Of a stretch of 64,000 nucleotides of DNA, positions 9,629 through 17,169 are shown one piece after another. Each line of letters begins with the position of its first letter. Position 1 is the stretch's first letter. The notes beneath the pieces are model-generated. The model saw only the letters and a list, made by a program, of their open reading frames with translations. It was not told where the DNA came from and did not search any database. Both the position numbers and the translations under genes were made by a program. This stretch comes from JAWKMZ01 sp041391965. GTDB taxonomy: Bacteria > Bacteroidota > Bacteroidia > Flavobacteriales > Flavobacteriaceae. The stretch covers positions 20,125 through 84,124 of the forward strand of contig JAWKMZ010000008.1 in the NCBI GenBank assembly GCA_041391965.1, given 5' to 3'.

Positions 9629-9633
9629 CACTC

Positions 9634-9734
9634 GGCAAGTCCTACACAACCAGCTCCTGTTGAATCCTCCAGGTCGGGAACGAAGCAAAGGTAAATGGTC
9701 GTAGCGGTGTGATGTAGGTAGCTTGCCTTTTTTT
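9634..9734 (+). ncRNA. ffs: Signal recognition particle RNA (small bacterial 4.5S type)
   Basis: The stretch folds into one long hairpin closed by GGCAAG (9634-9639) and CTTGCC (9722-9727). The apical region carries the universally conserved Ffh-binding sequence: CCAGGTCGGGAACGAAGCA, then AAGGTAA. In E. coli the equivalent is CCAGGTCAGGTCCGGAAGGAAGCAGCC. A T-run (9728-9734) directly after the closing stem acts as terminator. The RNA pairs with Ffh to target nascent membrane and secreted proteins to FtsY. The short form without an Alu domain is normal for Gram-negatives. Confidence 0.93.
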
Positions 9735-9787
9735 GTACCCAATACTTTCCTTTTTTATTGTATTTTTAAGCATTAATTTTTTAGAAC

Positions 9788-10591
9788 ATGTCAAAAATTG
9801 TTTTAATAACAGGAGGTTCTTCTGGAATTGGTAAATCTGTTGGCGAATTTTTAATCCAAAAAGGATTTATTGTTTATGGCACCAGCAGACGTCCTGAAAA
9901 TTATACAGACAGCAAATTTCCTTTAGTTCAATTGGATGTTTCCAATTCAGAATCTATTAACAATGCAATTCAAACACTTATAGAAAAAGAAGGACGTTTA
10001 GATATTTTAATCAATAATGCAGGCGCAGGTATTACAGGACCTATTGAAGAAATTCCTGACGCTGAAATTCAACGAAATTTTGACACCAATTTTTTTGGAC
10101 CCATTCGAGTGATTAAAGCCGTTTTGCCACAAATGCGACAACAAAACTCAGGATTAATTATCAATATTACCTCAATTGCTGGTTATATGGGTTTGCCTTA
10201 TAGAGGTGTTTATAGTGCCAGTAAAGGAGCTTTAGAGTTGATAACCGAAGCCTTTAGAATGGAAATCAAAGACTTTAATATTCAAATGACTAATGTAGCA
10301 CCTGGAGATTTTGCAACCAATATAGCTGCAGGACGCTATCATGCGCCAGTTTTAGAACAGTCACCTTATAAAAAACCATATGGAAACACGCTCAATTTAA
10401 TGAATACTCACGTTGATAGTGGTAAGGATCCGCAACTAATGGCTAATGCTATTTATAAAATTATCACTACAAAATCGCCTAAAATTCACTATAAAGTGGG
10501 CGAATTTATGCAGAAATTTTCTATTGTATTAAAACGAATTTTGCCAGATAAAGTTTATGAAAAAATGCTTCAAAAGCATTATAAGTTGTAA
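9788..10591 (+). CDS. Short-chain dehydrogenase/reductase
   Basis: This 267-residue classical SDR has the Rossmann nucleotide motif TGGSSGIGKSVG (residues 8-19), NNAGAG (76-81), a catalytic Ser near 129 (NITSIAG), and Tyr142/Lys146 in YSASK. An Arg pair after the second strand (TSRRPEN) suggests NADP(H) preference. The C-terminal half resembles oxidoreductases of the 17-beta-hydroxysteroid-like group, but the substrate cannot be read from the sequence. The transaldolase starts 44 bases downstream and is probably co-transcribed. Confidence 0.92.
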   Translation: MSKIVLITGGSSGIGKSVGEFLIQKGFIVYGTSRRPENYTDSKFPLVQLDVSNSESINNAIQTLIEKEGRLDILINNAGAGITGPIEEIPDAEIQRNFDTNFFGPIRVIKAVLPQMRQQNSGLIINITSIAGYMGLPYRGVYSASKGALELITEAFRMEIKDFNIQMTNVAPGDFATNIAAGRYHAPVLEQSPYKKPYGNTLNLMNTHVDSGKDPQLMANAIYKIITTKSPKIHYKVGEFMQKFSIVLKRILPDKVYEKMLQKHYKL

Positions 10592-10635
10592 ATTTGCAAC
10601 GAATTAAAAAACACAACTCAAACAAATTATATCAC

Positions 10636-11289
10636 ATGAAATTTTTTATTGACACAGCTAATTTAGAGCAAATTAAAGAGGCTCAAGACTTAGGCGTTTT
10701 GGATGGTGTGACTACCAACCCTTCATTAATGGCAAAAGAAGGCATTACCGGAACTAACAACATTTTAAAGCATTATGTTGACATTTGTAACTTAGTTGAT
10801 GGCGATGTAAGTGCAGAGGTTATTGCAACCGATTTTGAAGGCATGGTTAGAGAAGGTGAAGCATTAGCTGATTTGCATGAACAAATTGTAGTCAAGTTAC
10901 CAATGATTAAAGAGGGTATCAAAGCCTGCAAATATTTTAGTGATAAAGGCGTAAAAACTAATATGACGTTGGTGTTCTCACCAGGACAAGCCTTATTAGC
11001 GGCCAAAGCTGGTGCAACCTATGTGTCGCCTTTTATTGGCCGTTTGGACGATATTTCAACCGATGGTTTAAACCTTATTTCTGAAATTCGTTTAATTTAT
11101 GATAACTATGGTTTTGAAACCGAAATTTTAGCAGCTTCTGTACGTCACACCATGCACGTAATTGATTGCGCAAAACTTGGTGCAGATGTAATGACTGGAC
11201 CATTAAGTTCTATTGTTGGATTGTTAAAACATCCTTTAACGGATATTGGTTTGGCTCAATTTTTAGCCGATTACAAAAAAGGAAATTAA
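10636..11289 (+). CDS. Transaldolase / fructose-6-phosphate aldolase family
   Basis: The 217-residue short-form TalC/FsaA-type enzyme has the start MKFFIDTANLEQI, the TTNPSLMAKEG loop, and Schiff-base Lys87 in IVVKLPM. It also has NMTLVFSPGQALLAAKAGATYVSPFIGRLDD and the AASVRH segment. The family either transfers dihydroxyacetone units in the pentose phosphate pathway or splits fructose 6-phosphate. Flavobacterial members are usually annotated as transaldolase. A TTG-initiated extension begins at 10594, but I chose the ATG at 10636 because homologues begin MKFFIDTA. A strong terminator follows. Confidence 0.93.
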   Translation: MKFFIDTANLEQIKEAQDLGVLDGVTTNPSLMAKEGITGTNNILKHYVDICNLVDGDVSAEVIATDFEGMVREGEALADLHEQIVVKLPMIKEGIKACKYFSDKGVKTNMTLVFSPGQALLAAKAGATYVSPFIGRLDDISTDGLNLISEIRLIYDNYGFETEILAASVRHTMHVIDCAKLGADVMTGPLSSIVGLLKHPLTDIGLAQFLADYKKGN

Positions 11290-11313
11290 ATTTCTTTTTT
11301 GACATAAAAAATG

Positions 11314-11340
11314 AAAAGCTCCAAATTTGGAGCTTTTTTT
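11314..11340. terminator. Bidirectional terminator between transaldolase and TlpA-like gene
   Basis: A perfect palindrome (AAAAGCTCCAAA/TTTGGAGCTTTT) lies between two convergent genes. It has T-runs on both strands, so it can end transcripts from either side. Confidence 0.85.
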
Positions 11341-12757
11341 ATTGATTTAACTTTTTGAGTTGTTCTTCAAAATCGGAATGAAAAATGTTGTAGTTTGAAT
11401 CTACTATTTTTAAATCTTTATTAACCAAAATAACCTTGCTAACAGTATTAATTACAAAAGTTTGTTTGCCTTCTTCTGGATATTTAAACTGATACTCATT
11501 GGTGGTAGGAAACTTAAAATCGTCTAAAGTCTTTTTCCAGTATTTTTTGTCATTATCATTGATGTTGATGGCAATAAAATTGATGTTCGGATATTTTGCT
11601 TTCAATTCTTTAACCTTATAATGGCTGTTTCTATAGTGTGTTTTTAGGTTAGATGACCAAAAATAAATAACAGTTGGTTTTGTGATAAGTGTGTTTAAAT
11701 TAAATTCTACCTCGTTATAATTAATTAGTTTTATATTAGGTAATGGTTTCCCAGGTTTTAAGTTTTTTATAGCAATGACCAAGCCTTTTATATAATCTTT
11801 ATCTGAAGTATTGCTGCTTTTTTCAAGGAATGAATTGATTATTTTTTCATTTGCGATAGAGTCATCACCCATTGATATAAAGTCTTGAGTTGTATTTTTT
11901 AACAGATTGTTTTTGATGGTTTCATTTGTAATTAGGCTATCCATCAAGTTTAATTTTTCTAAATTATAAACCAAAGATTCTCTGTTAAACATAGCATTTT
12001 CAGGAGCATTTTTATAAAACGCATCTAAAGCAATATTGTTAAAATGAGAGTATAAAAACCGATTGTAAATGTAAAAATCGCTTAAACAACCTATATTGTA
12101 ATTAATGTCTTTTCTATAAGCGTAAAAATTTTCAGGCAAATTTTTGTAGTCTCTCAAATTTTTATAACCAAAATATCCAAAAGGATACCGCTCTTTATTG
12201 GCATAATAATTATAGTTAATACTTGTTTTGGCAATGGTCTCAAATAAATCTGATAATTCTTTGTTTTCAGAAAATGTGCTGAGTTCATTTAATTTTTCAA
12301 CTCTTGATGAGTCCGAATACCTATCAAACTGCTCTGGGTTTAATTGTGATAAATTAATAAAATTTTGCTGTTCAGTTTCATTTTCTAAAAAATTCTTAAT
12401 CAAAAAATTATTTTTCTTGGCTCCATTTCCTGTAAATACAAGCGATTCATCAAAATCAATGGTATTTAAACGCAACATAATACTGTCCTTAGGCTCCAAA
12501 AGCACCATTTGATACTCGCCACCATGTGTAAACGTGTAAAGACCAGGCTCAACATGCTTTACTTTGATAAAAAAACGGTTTTGATTATTTAAATAAAGCG
12601 TATCCAGTTCTTCTTTAGGACTATAAAGCAATACATAATCATTATTTGGATTTATGATTTCACCGCCAAAATAAGCTGAGTCCAAAGCATCATCAGAATT
12701 ATTTTTACAAGCAATAACAGACAATAAAGCTAATAATGTAATAATGTAAAGTTTCAT
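11339..12757 (-). CDS. Lipoprotein with C-terminal thioredoxin-like domain lacking CxxC
   Basis: The 472-residue lipoprotein (signal ending LLSVIAC, Cys about residue 17, then KNNSDDALD) starts with a beta-rich region of the DUF4369-like kind found in front of Bacteroidota TlpA proteins. A long helical middle follows, then a thioredoxin-like domain (about 345-470). In that fold the usual FWATWCGPC is replaced by FWSSNLKTHYR (about 366). No catalytic cysteine pair remains, so a redox role is unlikely. An acidic SDD patch follows the lipid-bearing Cys, which in flavobacteria can direct surface display. The function is unknown. Confidence 0.82.
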   Translation of the reverse strand: MKLYIITLLALLSVIACKNNSDDALDSAYFGGEIINPNNDYVLLYSPKEELDTLYLNNQNRFFIKVKHVEPGLYTFTHGGEYQMVLLEPKDSIMLRLNTIDFDESLVFTGNGAKKNNFLIKNFLENETEQQNFINLSQLNPEQFDRYSDSSRVEKLNELSTFSENKELSDLFETIAKTSINYNYYANKERYPFGYFGYKNLRDYKNLPENFYAYRKDINYNIGCLSDFYIYNRFLYSHFNNIALDAFYKNAPENAMFNRESLVYNLEKLNLMDSLITNETIKNNLLKNTTQDFISMGDDSIANEKIINSFLEKSSNTSDKDYIKGLVIAIKNLKPGKPLPNIKLINYNEVEFNLNTLITKPTVIYFWSSNLKTHYRNSHYKVKELKAKYPNINFIAININDNDKKYWKKTLDDFKFPTTNEYQFKYPEEGKQTFVINTVSKVILVNKDLKIVDSNYNIFHSDFEEQLKKLNQ

Positions 12758-12937
12758 ATCAATGTATCATGTATTTTGAGAGATGCTCAAATATAACAAC
12801 AAAAATAGCCCTTGCAAGCAAAAACTGCTGTTAATGCGCTGTTAAATCTTGTTCAACCATTTTCTTAAAATACAAGCTGTATGTTTCGTCTTGTGGTTTG
12901 ATTTCTCTACTTTTGCACAAAATTTAAAAACAATAAT

Positions 12938-14563
12938 ATGTTATCAGTTTCTAACCTTTCTGTTCAGTTTGGTAAACGTATCCTTTTTGATGAAGTGAAT
13001 ACCACGTTTAACCAAGGCAATTGCTATGGTATTATTGGTGCCAATGGCGCAGGAAAATCGACATTTTTAAAGATTCTTGCACAAAAATTAGAGCCTACTT
13101 CAGGACATGTGCATTTAGAAGCAGGCAAGCGTATGTCGGTTTTAGAACAAGACCACAACCTTTATGATGAGCATACGGTTTTAGAAACCATCATTATGGG
13201 AAACAAACCATTATTTGCACTAAAAACGCAAATAGATGCTTTATATGCCGATTATTCTGATGAAAATGCTGACAAAATAGGAGAGTTGCAAGTACAATTT
13301 GAAGAAATGAATGGTTGGAATGCTGATAGTGATGCGGCTGCAATGCTTTCTAACTTAGGTATCAAAGAAGAATTTCATTATACCTTAATGAAAGATTTGG
13401 ACGGAAAACAAAAAGTACGTGTGCTATTAGCCCAAGCACTATTTGGCAATCCAGATGTATTGATTATGGATGAGCCTACCAACGATTTGGATTATGAAAC
13501 TATTTCGTGGTTAGAAAATTTCTTGGCTAATTATGATAACTGCGTGATTGTTGTTTCGCATGATAGACACTTTTTAGATGCAGTTTGTACACATATTTCA
13601 GATATCGATTTTGGTAAAATCAATCATTATTCTGGTAACTACACCTTTTGGTACGAATCGTCACAATTAGCTGCAAGACAACGTGCACAACAAAACAAAA
13701 AAGCAGAAGAAAAGAAAAAAGAGTTGGAAGAATTTATCCGTCGTTTTTCTGCCAACGTTGCCAAATCAAAACAAGCAACCAGCAGAAAGAAAATGATTGA
13801 AAAATTGAACATTTCAGATATTAAACCATCCAGCAGACGGTATCCTGCTATTATTTTTGAACGTGATAGAGAAGCTGGTGATCAAATTTTAAATATTGAT
13901 GGTTTGGCAGCTTCAACTGATGGTGAGGTGTTGTTTCAAAATGTCGATATCAATTTGGCAAAAGGTGATAAAGTAGTCCTTTATTCAAGAGATTCAAGAG
14001 CAACCACAGCTTTTTATCAAATCATCAATGGCAACGAAAAAGCGGATGCTGGTAAATATGCTTGGGGCATTACTACAACACAATCCTACTTGCCTTTAGA
14101 CAATAGTTCATTTTTTAATAATAAACTAACCTTGGTAGACTGGTTACGTCAATGGGCTACCACTGAAGAAGAACGTGAAGAGGTATATATTAGAGGCTTT
14201 TTAGGAAAAATGATTTTTAGTGGTGAAGAAGCTTTAAAAACCGCAGACGTATTATCTGGTGGCGAAAAAGTGCGTTGTATGCTAAGTAGAATGATGATGA
14301 TGAGAGCCAACGTATTAATGTTAGACGAACCAACTAATCATTTAGATTTAGAAAGTATTACAGCCTTTAACAACTCGTTATCCAATTTTAAAGGCACAGT
14401 TTTATTTACAACCCATGACCATGAGTTTGCACAAACAGTTGCTAACCGAGTGATTGAATTGACACCAAACGGAATCATTGATAGATACATGACATTTGAT
14501 GAATATATGGATGACAAAAAAATTAAAGAACTGCGCGACAAAATGTACGCAGTTACAGCTTAA
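12938..14563 (+). CDS. ABC-F family ATPase (YbiT-like)
   Basis: The 541-residue soluble protein has two ABC ATPase domains joined by a charged linker (about 235-310) and no membrane segment. Domain 1 has Walker A GANGAGKST (about 35-43) and MDEPTNDLD, but its signature is LDGKQKVRV instead of LSGGQ. Domain 2 has a normal signature LSGGEKVR and LDEPTNHLD. Its Walker A position is weakened: YSRDSRATTAF replaces GxxGxGKST, so the second site probably hydrolyses ATP poorly. ABC-F proteins act on the ribosome. This linker and C-terminus fit the YbiT subgroup, whose exact role is not settled. A -7 box TACTTTTG lies at 12908-12915. Confidence 0.9.
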   Translation: MLSVSNLSVQFGKRILFDEVNTTFNQGNCYGIIGANGAGKSTFLKILAQKLEPTSGHVHLEAGKRMSVLEQDHNLYDEHTVLETIIMGNKPLFALKTQIDALYADYSDENADKIGELQVQFEEMNGWNADSDAAAMLSNLGIKEEFHYTLMKDLDGKQKVRVLLAQALFGNPDVLIMDEPTNDLDYETISWLENFLANYDNCVIVVSHDRHFLDAVCTHISDIDFGKINHYSGNYTFWYESSQLAARQRAQQNKKAEEKKKELEEFIRRFSANVAKSKQATSRKKMIEKLNISDIKPSSRRYPAIIFERDREAGDQILNIDGLAASTDGEVLFQNVDINLAKGDKVVLYSRDSRATTAFYQIINGNEKADAGKYAWGITTTQSYLPLDNSSFFNNKLTLVDWLRQWATTEEEREEVYIRGFLGKMIFSGEEALKTADVLSGGEKVRCMLSRMMMMRANVLMLDEPTNHLDLESITAFNNSLSNFKGTVLFTTHDHEFAQTVANRVIELTPNGIIDRYMTFDEYMDDKKIKELRDKMYAVTA

Positions 14564-14569
14564 ATTTGT

Positions 14570-14599
14570 AAAAGTCCTGAAGAAATTCAGGACTTTTTT
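14570..14599 (+). terminator. Terminator after the ABC-F gene
   Basis: The hairpin AAAAGTCCTGAA/TTCAGGACTTTT with a T-run lies seven bases past the stop. It reaches into the stop codon of the convergent DUF2007 gene. Confidence 0.8.
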
Positions 14600-14834
14600 A
14601 TACTTCCAATTCTTCTTTTACGGCTTCAATAATAGGAATAGCATGATCTAACTCGTCTTTACTTACGTAGAGTTCTTGATATCCTTGTATGGCAGAACCA
14701 AAACCTGCCAATCGTCCTGATTCTGATTCATCTTTGATAATGCCTGTAATTCCTGCACTATCCAATCGGTCCATTACTAATTGTACAATAATAAAACTTC
14801 CCGAAAATACCTTAATGTAGTTACTGTCTGTCAT
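14598..14834 (-). CDS. DUF2007-like putative signal-transducing protein
   Basis: This is a 78-residue protein with the compact alpha/beta pattern of DUF2007: YIKVFSGSFIIVQLVMDRLDSAGI, then GSAIQGYQELYVSKDELDHAIPIIE. The family is a PII-like fold described as putative signal transduction, with no known ligand. A longer frame opens at 14870, but the ATG at 14834 matches homologues, which begin at the YIKVF strand. It stands alone on the minus strand, convergent with the ABC-F gene. Confidence 0.8.
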   Translation of the reverse strand: MTDSNYIKVFSGSFIIVQLVMDRLDSAGITGIIKDESESGRLAGFGSAIQGYQELYVSKDELDHAIPIIEAVKEELEV

Positions 14835-15007
14835 AAATCCGTTGCTTAAATAATAAGCTATAAGATACAAAAAAATACAATGTGTTTGGTTTTTGCTGTT
14901 CGTTAATTGTATGTTAAAATAAAAGGGTTATAAAACCCTAAATATCAATTTCTCGTATGTGTTGCTGTAATTAAAAAATTAAAACACTCACTTAAAATTT
15001 AAAAACT

Positions 15008-15622
15008 ATGAAATTATCAAAATTAGTTAGCAGTGTACTTTTAGTAGGAACATTGCTTGTTGGACACAGCTTTTTTGCTCAAAACAAAATGATGAAAGAA
15101 GGCAAAATGATGAAGAAAGACAAAATGATGAAAGAAGACACCAAAATGGTTGGTGGAGCAGCCATGTATTCCACTAAAAACATTATTGAAAATGCTGTAA
15201 ATTCTAAAGATCATACGACTTTGGTTGCAGCAGTAAAAGCAGCCGATTTGGTTGATGTATTATCAAGTAAAGGCCCTTTTACGGTTTTTGCGCCAACCAA
15301 TGAGGCCTTTGATAAGTTGCCAAAAGGAACTGTGGAAACCTTACTAAAACCTGAAAACAAAGCAACATTGCAAAACATACTTAAATACCATGTGGTTGCT
15401 GGGAAATGGAGTGCAAAAGACCTTGTAAAGCTTATCAAAAAGGGAAATGGAAAAGCAAGCATCAAAACCGTTAGTGGTGGCATTTTAACAGCTTGGACTA
15501 AAGGTAATGATGTGTATGTAACAGATGAAAACGGAAATTCGGCAAAAGTGACTATTGCTGATGTAAACCAATCTAATGGTGTTATTCATGTGATTGATAC
15601 AGTGCTTTTGCCAAAATCTTAA
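15008..15622 (+). CDS. Secreted fasciclin (FAS1) domain protein
   Basis: The 204-residue protein has a signal peptide ending about residue 24 (GHSFFAQ) and a Met/Lys-rich low-complexity stretch (three repeats like KMMKEGKMMKK, about 27-46). One FAS1 domain follows (about 60-204), with both family motifs: FTVFAPTNEAFDKLP near the start and NGVIHVIDTVLLP at the end. FAS1 domains mediate adhesion or carbohydrate/lipid binding. In bacteria they are exported and mostly uncharacterised. The Met/Lys tract may be a flexible linker or a metal-binding segment; that is inference. A terminator follows. Confidence 0.9.
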   Translation: MKLSKLVSSVLLVGTLLVGHSFFAQNKMMKEGKMMKKDKMMKEDTKMVGGAAMYSTKNIIENAVNSKDHTTLVAAVKAADLVDVLSSKGPFTVFAPTNEAFDKLPKGTVETLLKPENKATLQNILKYHVVAGKWSAKDLVKLIKKGNGKASIKTVSGGILTAWTKGNDVYVTDENGNSAKVTIADVNQSNGVIHVIDTVLLPKS

Positions 15623-15654
15623 ACTTATTTCATTTCAAAATTGCTATGAAAATG

Positions 15655-15695
15655 AAAAACCTCTTCACCTTAATTAAGGAGCGAAGAGGTTTTTT
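15655..15695 (+). terminator. Terminator after the fasciclin gene
   Basis: The stem AAAAACCTCTTC (15655-15666) pairs with GAAGAGGTTTTTT (15683-15695). It sits between convergent genes and can serve both. Confidence 0.8.
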
Positions 15696-15715
15696 CTTGC
15701 TATTAATCGGGATTT

Positions 15716-15973
15716 TTAATTGTCTATGGAACCTAAAACACGTTTCATAAAATTGTTTAGTGCTTCCTTTTTTGGAGTACCATCTTTTATCATTTTAGTC
15801 ACTTCAATAGCACCATACATGTTTGAAATGAGTTCACCAATAACATCCAATTCTTCATCTTTTAATGAAGGCACTTCTGTTAAGGCTTCCAAAGTTTCAA
15901 TGGTTTCTATAACAAAATCTTCATCATTGTCTTCAATAAATTGCGTAAGATGTTTTATAATAGGTAATTTCAT
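15716..15973 (-). CDS. Small acidic conserved protein (DUF6952-like)
   Basis: This 85-residue, helix-rich, acidic protein starts MKLPIIKHLTQFIEDNDED and contains ISNMYGAIEVTKMI and PKKEALNNFMKRVLGS. I recognise it as a conserved flavobacterial family, recalled as DUF6952, without known function. It lies 19 bases downstream of the thioredoxin-like gene, which follows the peroxiredoxin. This order suggests a part in peroxide handling, but that is inference. An open frame of equal length on the other strand is a shadow. Confidence 0.8.
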   Translation of the reverse strand: MKLPIIKHLTQFIEDNDEDFVIETIETLEALTEVPSLKDEELDVIGELISNMYGAIEVTKMIKDGTPKKEALNNFMKRVLGSIDN

Positions 15974-15992
15974 TTAAAAAGTAATTTAATAG

Positions 15993-16298
15993 TTAAACAA
16001 CTTCGTTTACTAAATCTTGTAAGACTTCAAATTTGTTTGTTTGTACTTGGTTTACAAATACTCCATCTTTAAAAGTTGCAAAGGTTGGTAAATTGTCAAC
16101 AGTTGCCAGCTTACGCGATTCAGGAAATTTTTCAGCATCAGCAATTACAAAAGTGGCATTGTTTTGCTCTGAAGCTAATTTTTTAAACTTAGGCTTCATA
16201 ATACGACAGTTGCCGCACCAAGTGGCGGAATATTGCACAATAACAATAGCATTGGCTTTAATAATGTCTTGTAAGTTATCTTGTTCTAATTCTTGCAT
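15993..16298 (-). CDS. Thioredoxin family protein
   Basis: The 101-residue protein is a single thioredoxin domain with the active site WCGNC (Cys28/Cys31) and the cis-Pro region NLPTFATF. CGNC differs from the CGPC of housekeeping thioredoxin, so the redox potential may differ. There is no signal peptide, so it is cytoplasmic. It sits between a 2-Cys peroxiredoxin and a small acidic protein on the same strand. I infer that it reduces that peroxiredoxin. Confidence 0.92.
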   Translation of the reverse strand: MQELEQDNLQDIIKANAIVIVQYSATWCGNCRIMKPKFKKLASEQNNATFVIADAEKFPESRKLATVDNLPTFATFKDGVFVNQVQTNKFEVLQDLVNEVV

Positions 16299-16327
16299 AA
16301 TTGTTGAGTTTATTCAAAAACCAATTA

Positions 16328-16360
16328 CCAAATTCCAAGCAATGATGTCTTGAAATTTGG
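16328..16360 (-). repeat. Intergenic inverted repeat between peroxiredoxin and thioredoxin genes
   Basis: CCAAATTCCAAG (16328-16339) and CTTGAAATTTGG (16349-16360) match at 11 of 12 positions as an inverted repeat around a 9-base loop. A further TTGGAATTT copy follows at 16371-16379. There is no T-run directly after the stem on the minus strand, so it may be an RNA-processing or stability hairpin instead of a terminator. Confidence 0.5.
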
Positions 16361-16385
16361 AATTTGAATATTGGAATTTAATGTT

Positions 16386-17024
16386 TTAGTGTGTTGCCAA
16401 ATAAGCAGCAGTGCCTTTTCGGTCGGCTGTCATAGCGTCTTTGCCTTCTTCCCAGTTAGCAGGACACACTTCACCTTTTTCTTGTACATGAGTATATGCG
16501 TCAATTAAGCGCAAATATTCATTAACATTACGTCCAACTGGCATATGGTTAATACCTTCATGAAACACAGTGCCTTCTTCATCAATAAGATAGGTGGCTC
16601 TGTAAGTTACGTTGTCTCCTTCCACTACAAATAATCCTGTATTTTCATCATAGTCACCTTCGGTAACATCTAATATTCCTAAAGCCGATGCTAAATTTCT
16701 GTTGGTATCTGCCAAAATTGGGTAGGTAACTCCTTCAATACCTCCATTGTCTTTAGCGGTGTTTAACCAAGCAAAATGAACTTCTGGTGTATCGCAAGAA
16801 GCACCAATAACAAGTGTGTTGCGTTTTTCAAATTCTTTTAATGCTGCTTGGAATGCGTGTAACTCGGTTGGGCACACAAAGGTGAAATCTTTTGGATACC
16901 AAAATAATACTACTTTTTTCTTGTTGTTAACGGCTTCTTCAAGGACGTTCACTTTAAAAGTGTCTCCCATGTCATTCATTGCGTCAACGTTTAAATTTGG
17001 AAATTTTCTTCCTACAATTGCCAT
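16386..17024 (-). CDS. 2-Cys peroxiredoxin (AhpC/Prx1 clade)
   Basis: The 212-residue peroxiredoxin has peroxidatic Cys51 in FTFVCPTE and resolving Cys187 in GEVCPANW, the typical 2-Cys layout. It reduces H2O2, organic peroxides or peroxynitrite in the cytoplasm with thioredoxin or AhpF as electron donor. The thioredoxin gene 87 bases downstream is the obvious partner. A minus-strand -7 box (TATCTTTG, 17062-17069) lies 38 bases upstream of the ATG. I see no OxyR-type operator, and no ahpF is adjacent. Confidence 0.95.
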   Translation of the reverse strand: MAIVGRKFPNLNVDAMNDMGDTFKVNVLEEAVNNKKKVVLFWYPKDFTFVCPTELHAFQAALKEFEKRNTLVIGASCDTPEVHFAWLNTAKDNGGIEGVTYPILADTNRNLASALGILDVTEGDYDENTGLFVVEGDNVTYRATYLIDEEGTVFHEGINHMPVGRNVNEYLRLIDAYTHVQEKGEVCPANWEEGKDAMTADRKGTAAYLATH

Positions 17025-17169
17025 GTGTTTAGGTTTTATAAATTAGTAATTTTTCTTAGTACAAAGATATAAACACAAAGCTTAATAAGGTGATTTTAAA
17101 ATTCTAATTTTTAATAATTCAATAGATTTTGACTATAGCTATTGATTAATAATATAATTTTTAGTTATT

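Noticed and set aside
10594..10635. TTG-started N-terminal extension of the transaldolase.
   Set aside because: The family starts MKFFIDTA, which is encoded by the ATG at 10636. The extension is basic and not family-like.
15720..15977. 85-codon frame antisense to the small acidic protein gene.
   Set aside because: The minus-strand reading is a recognised conserved family in an operon context. The plus-strand reading has no such features.
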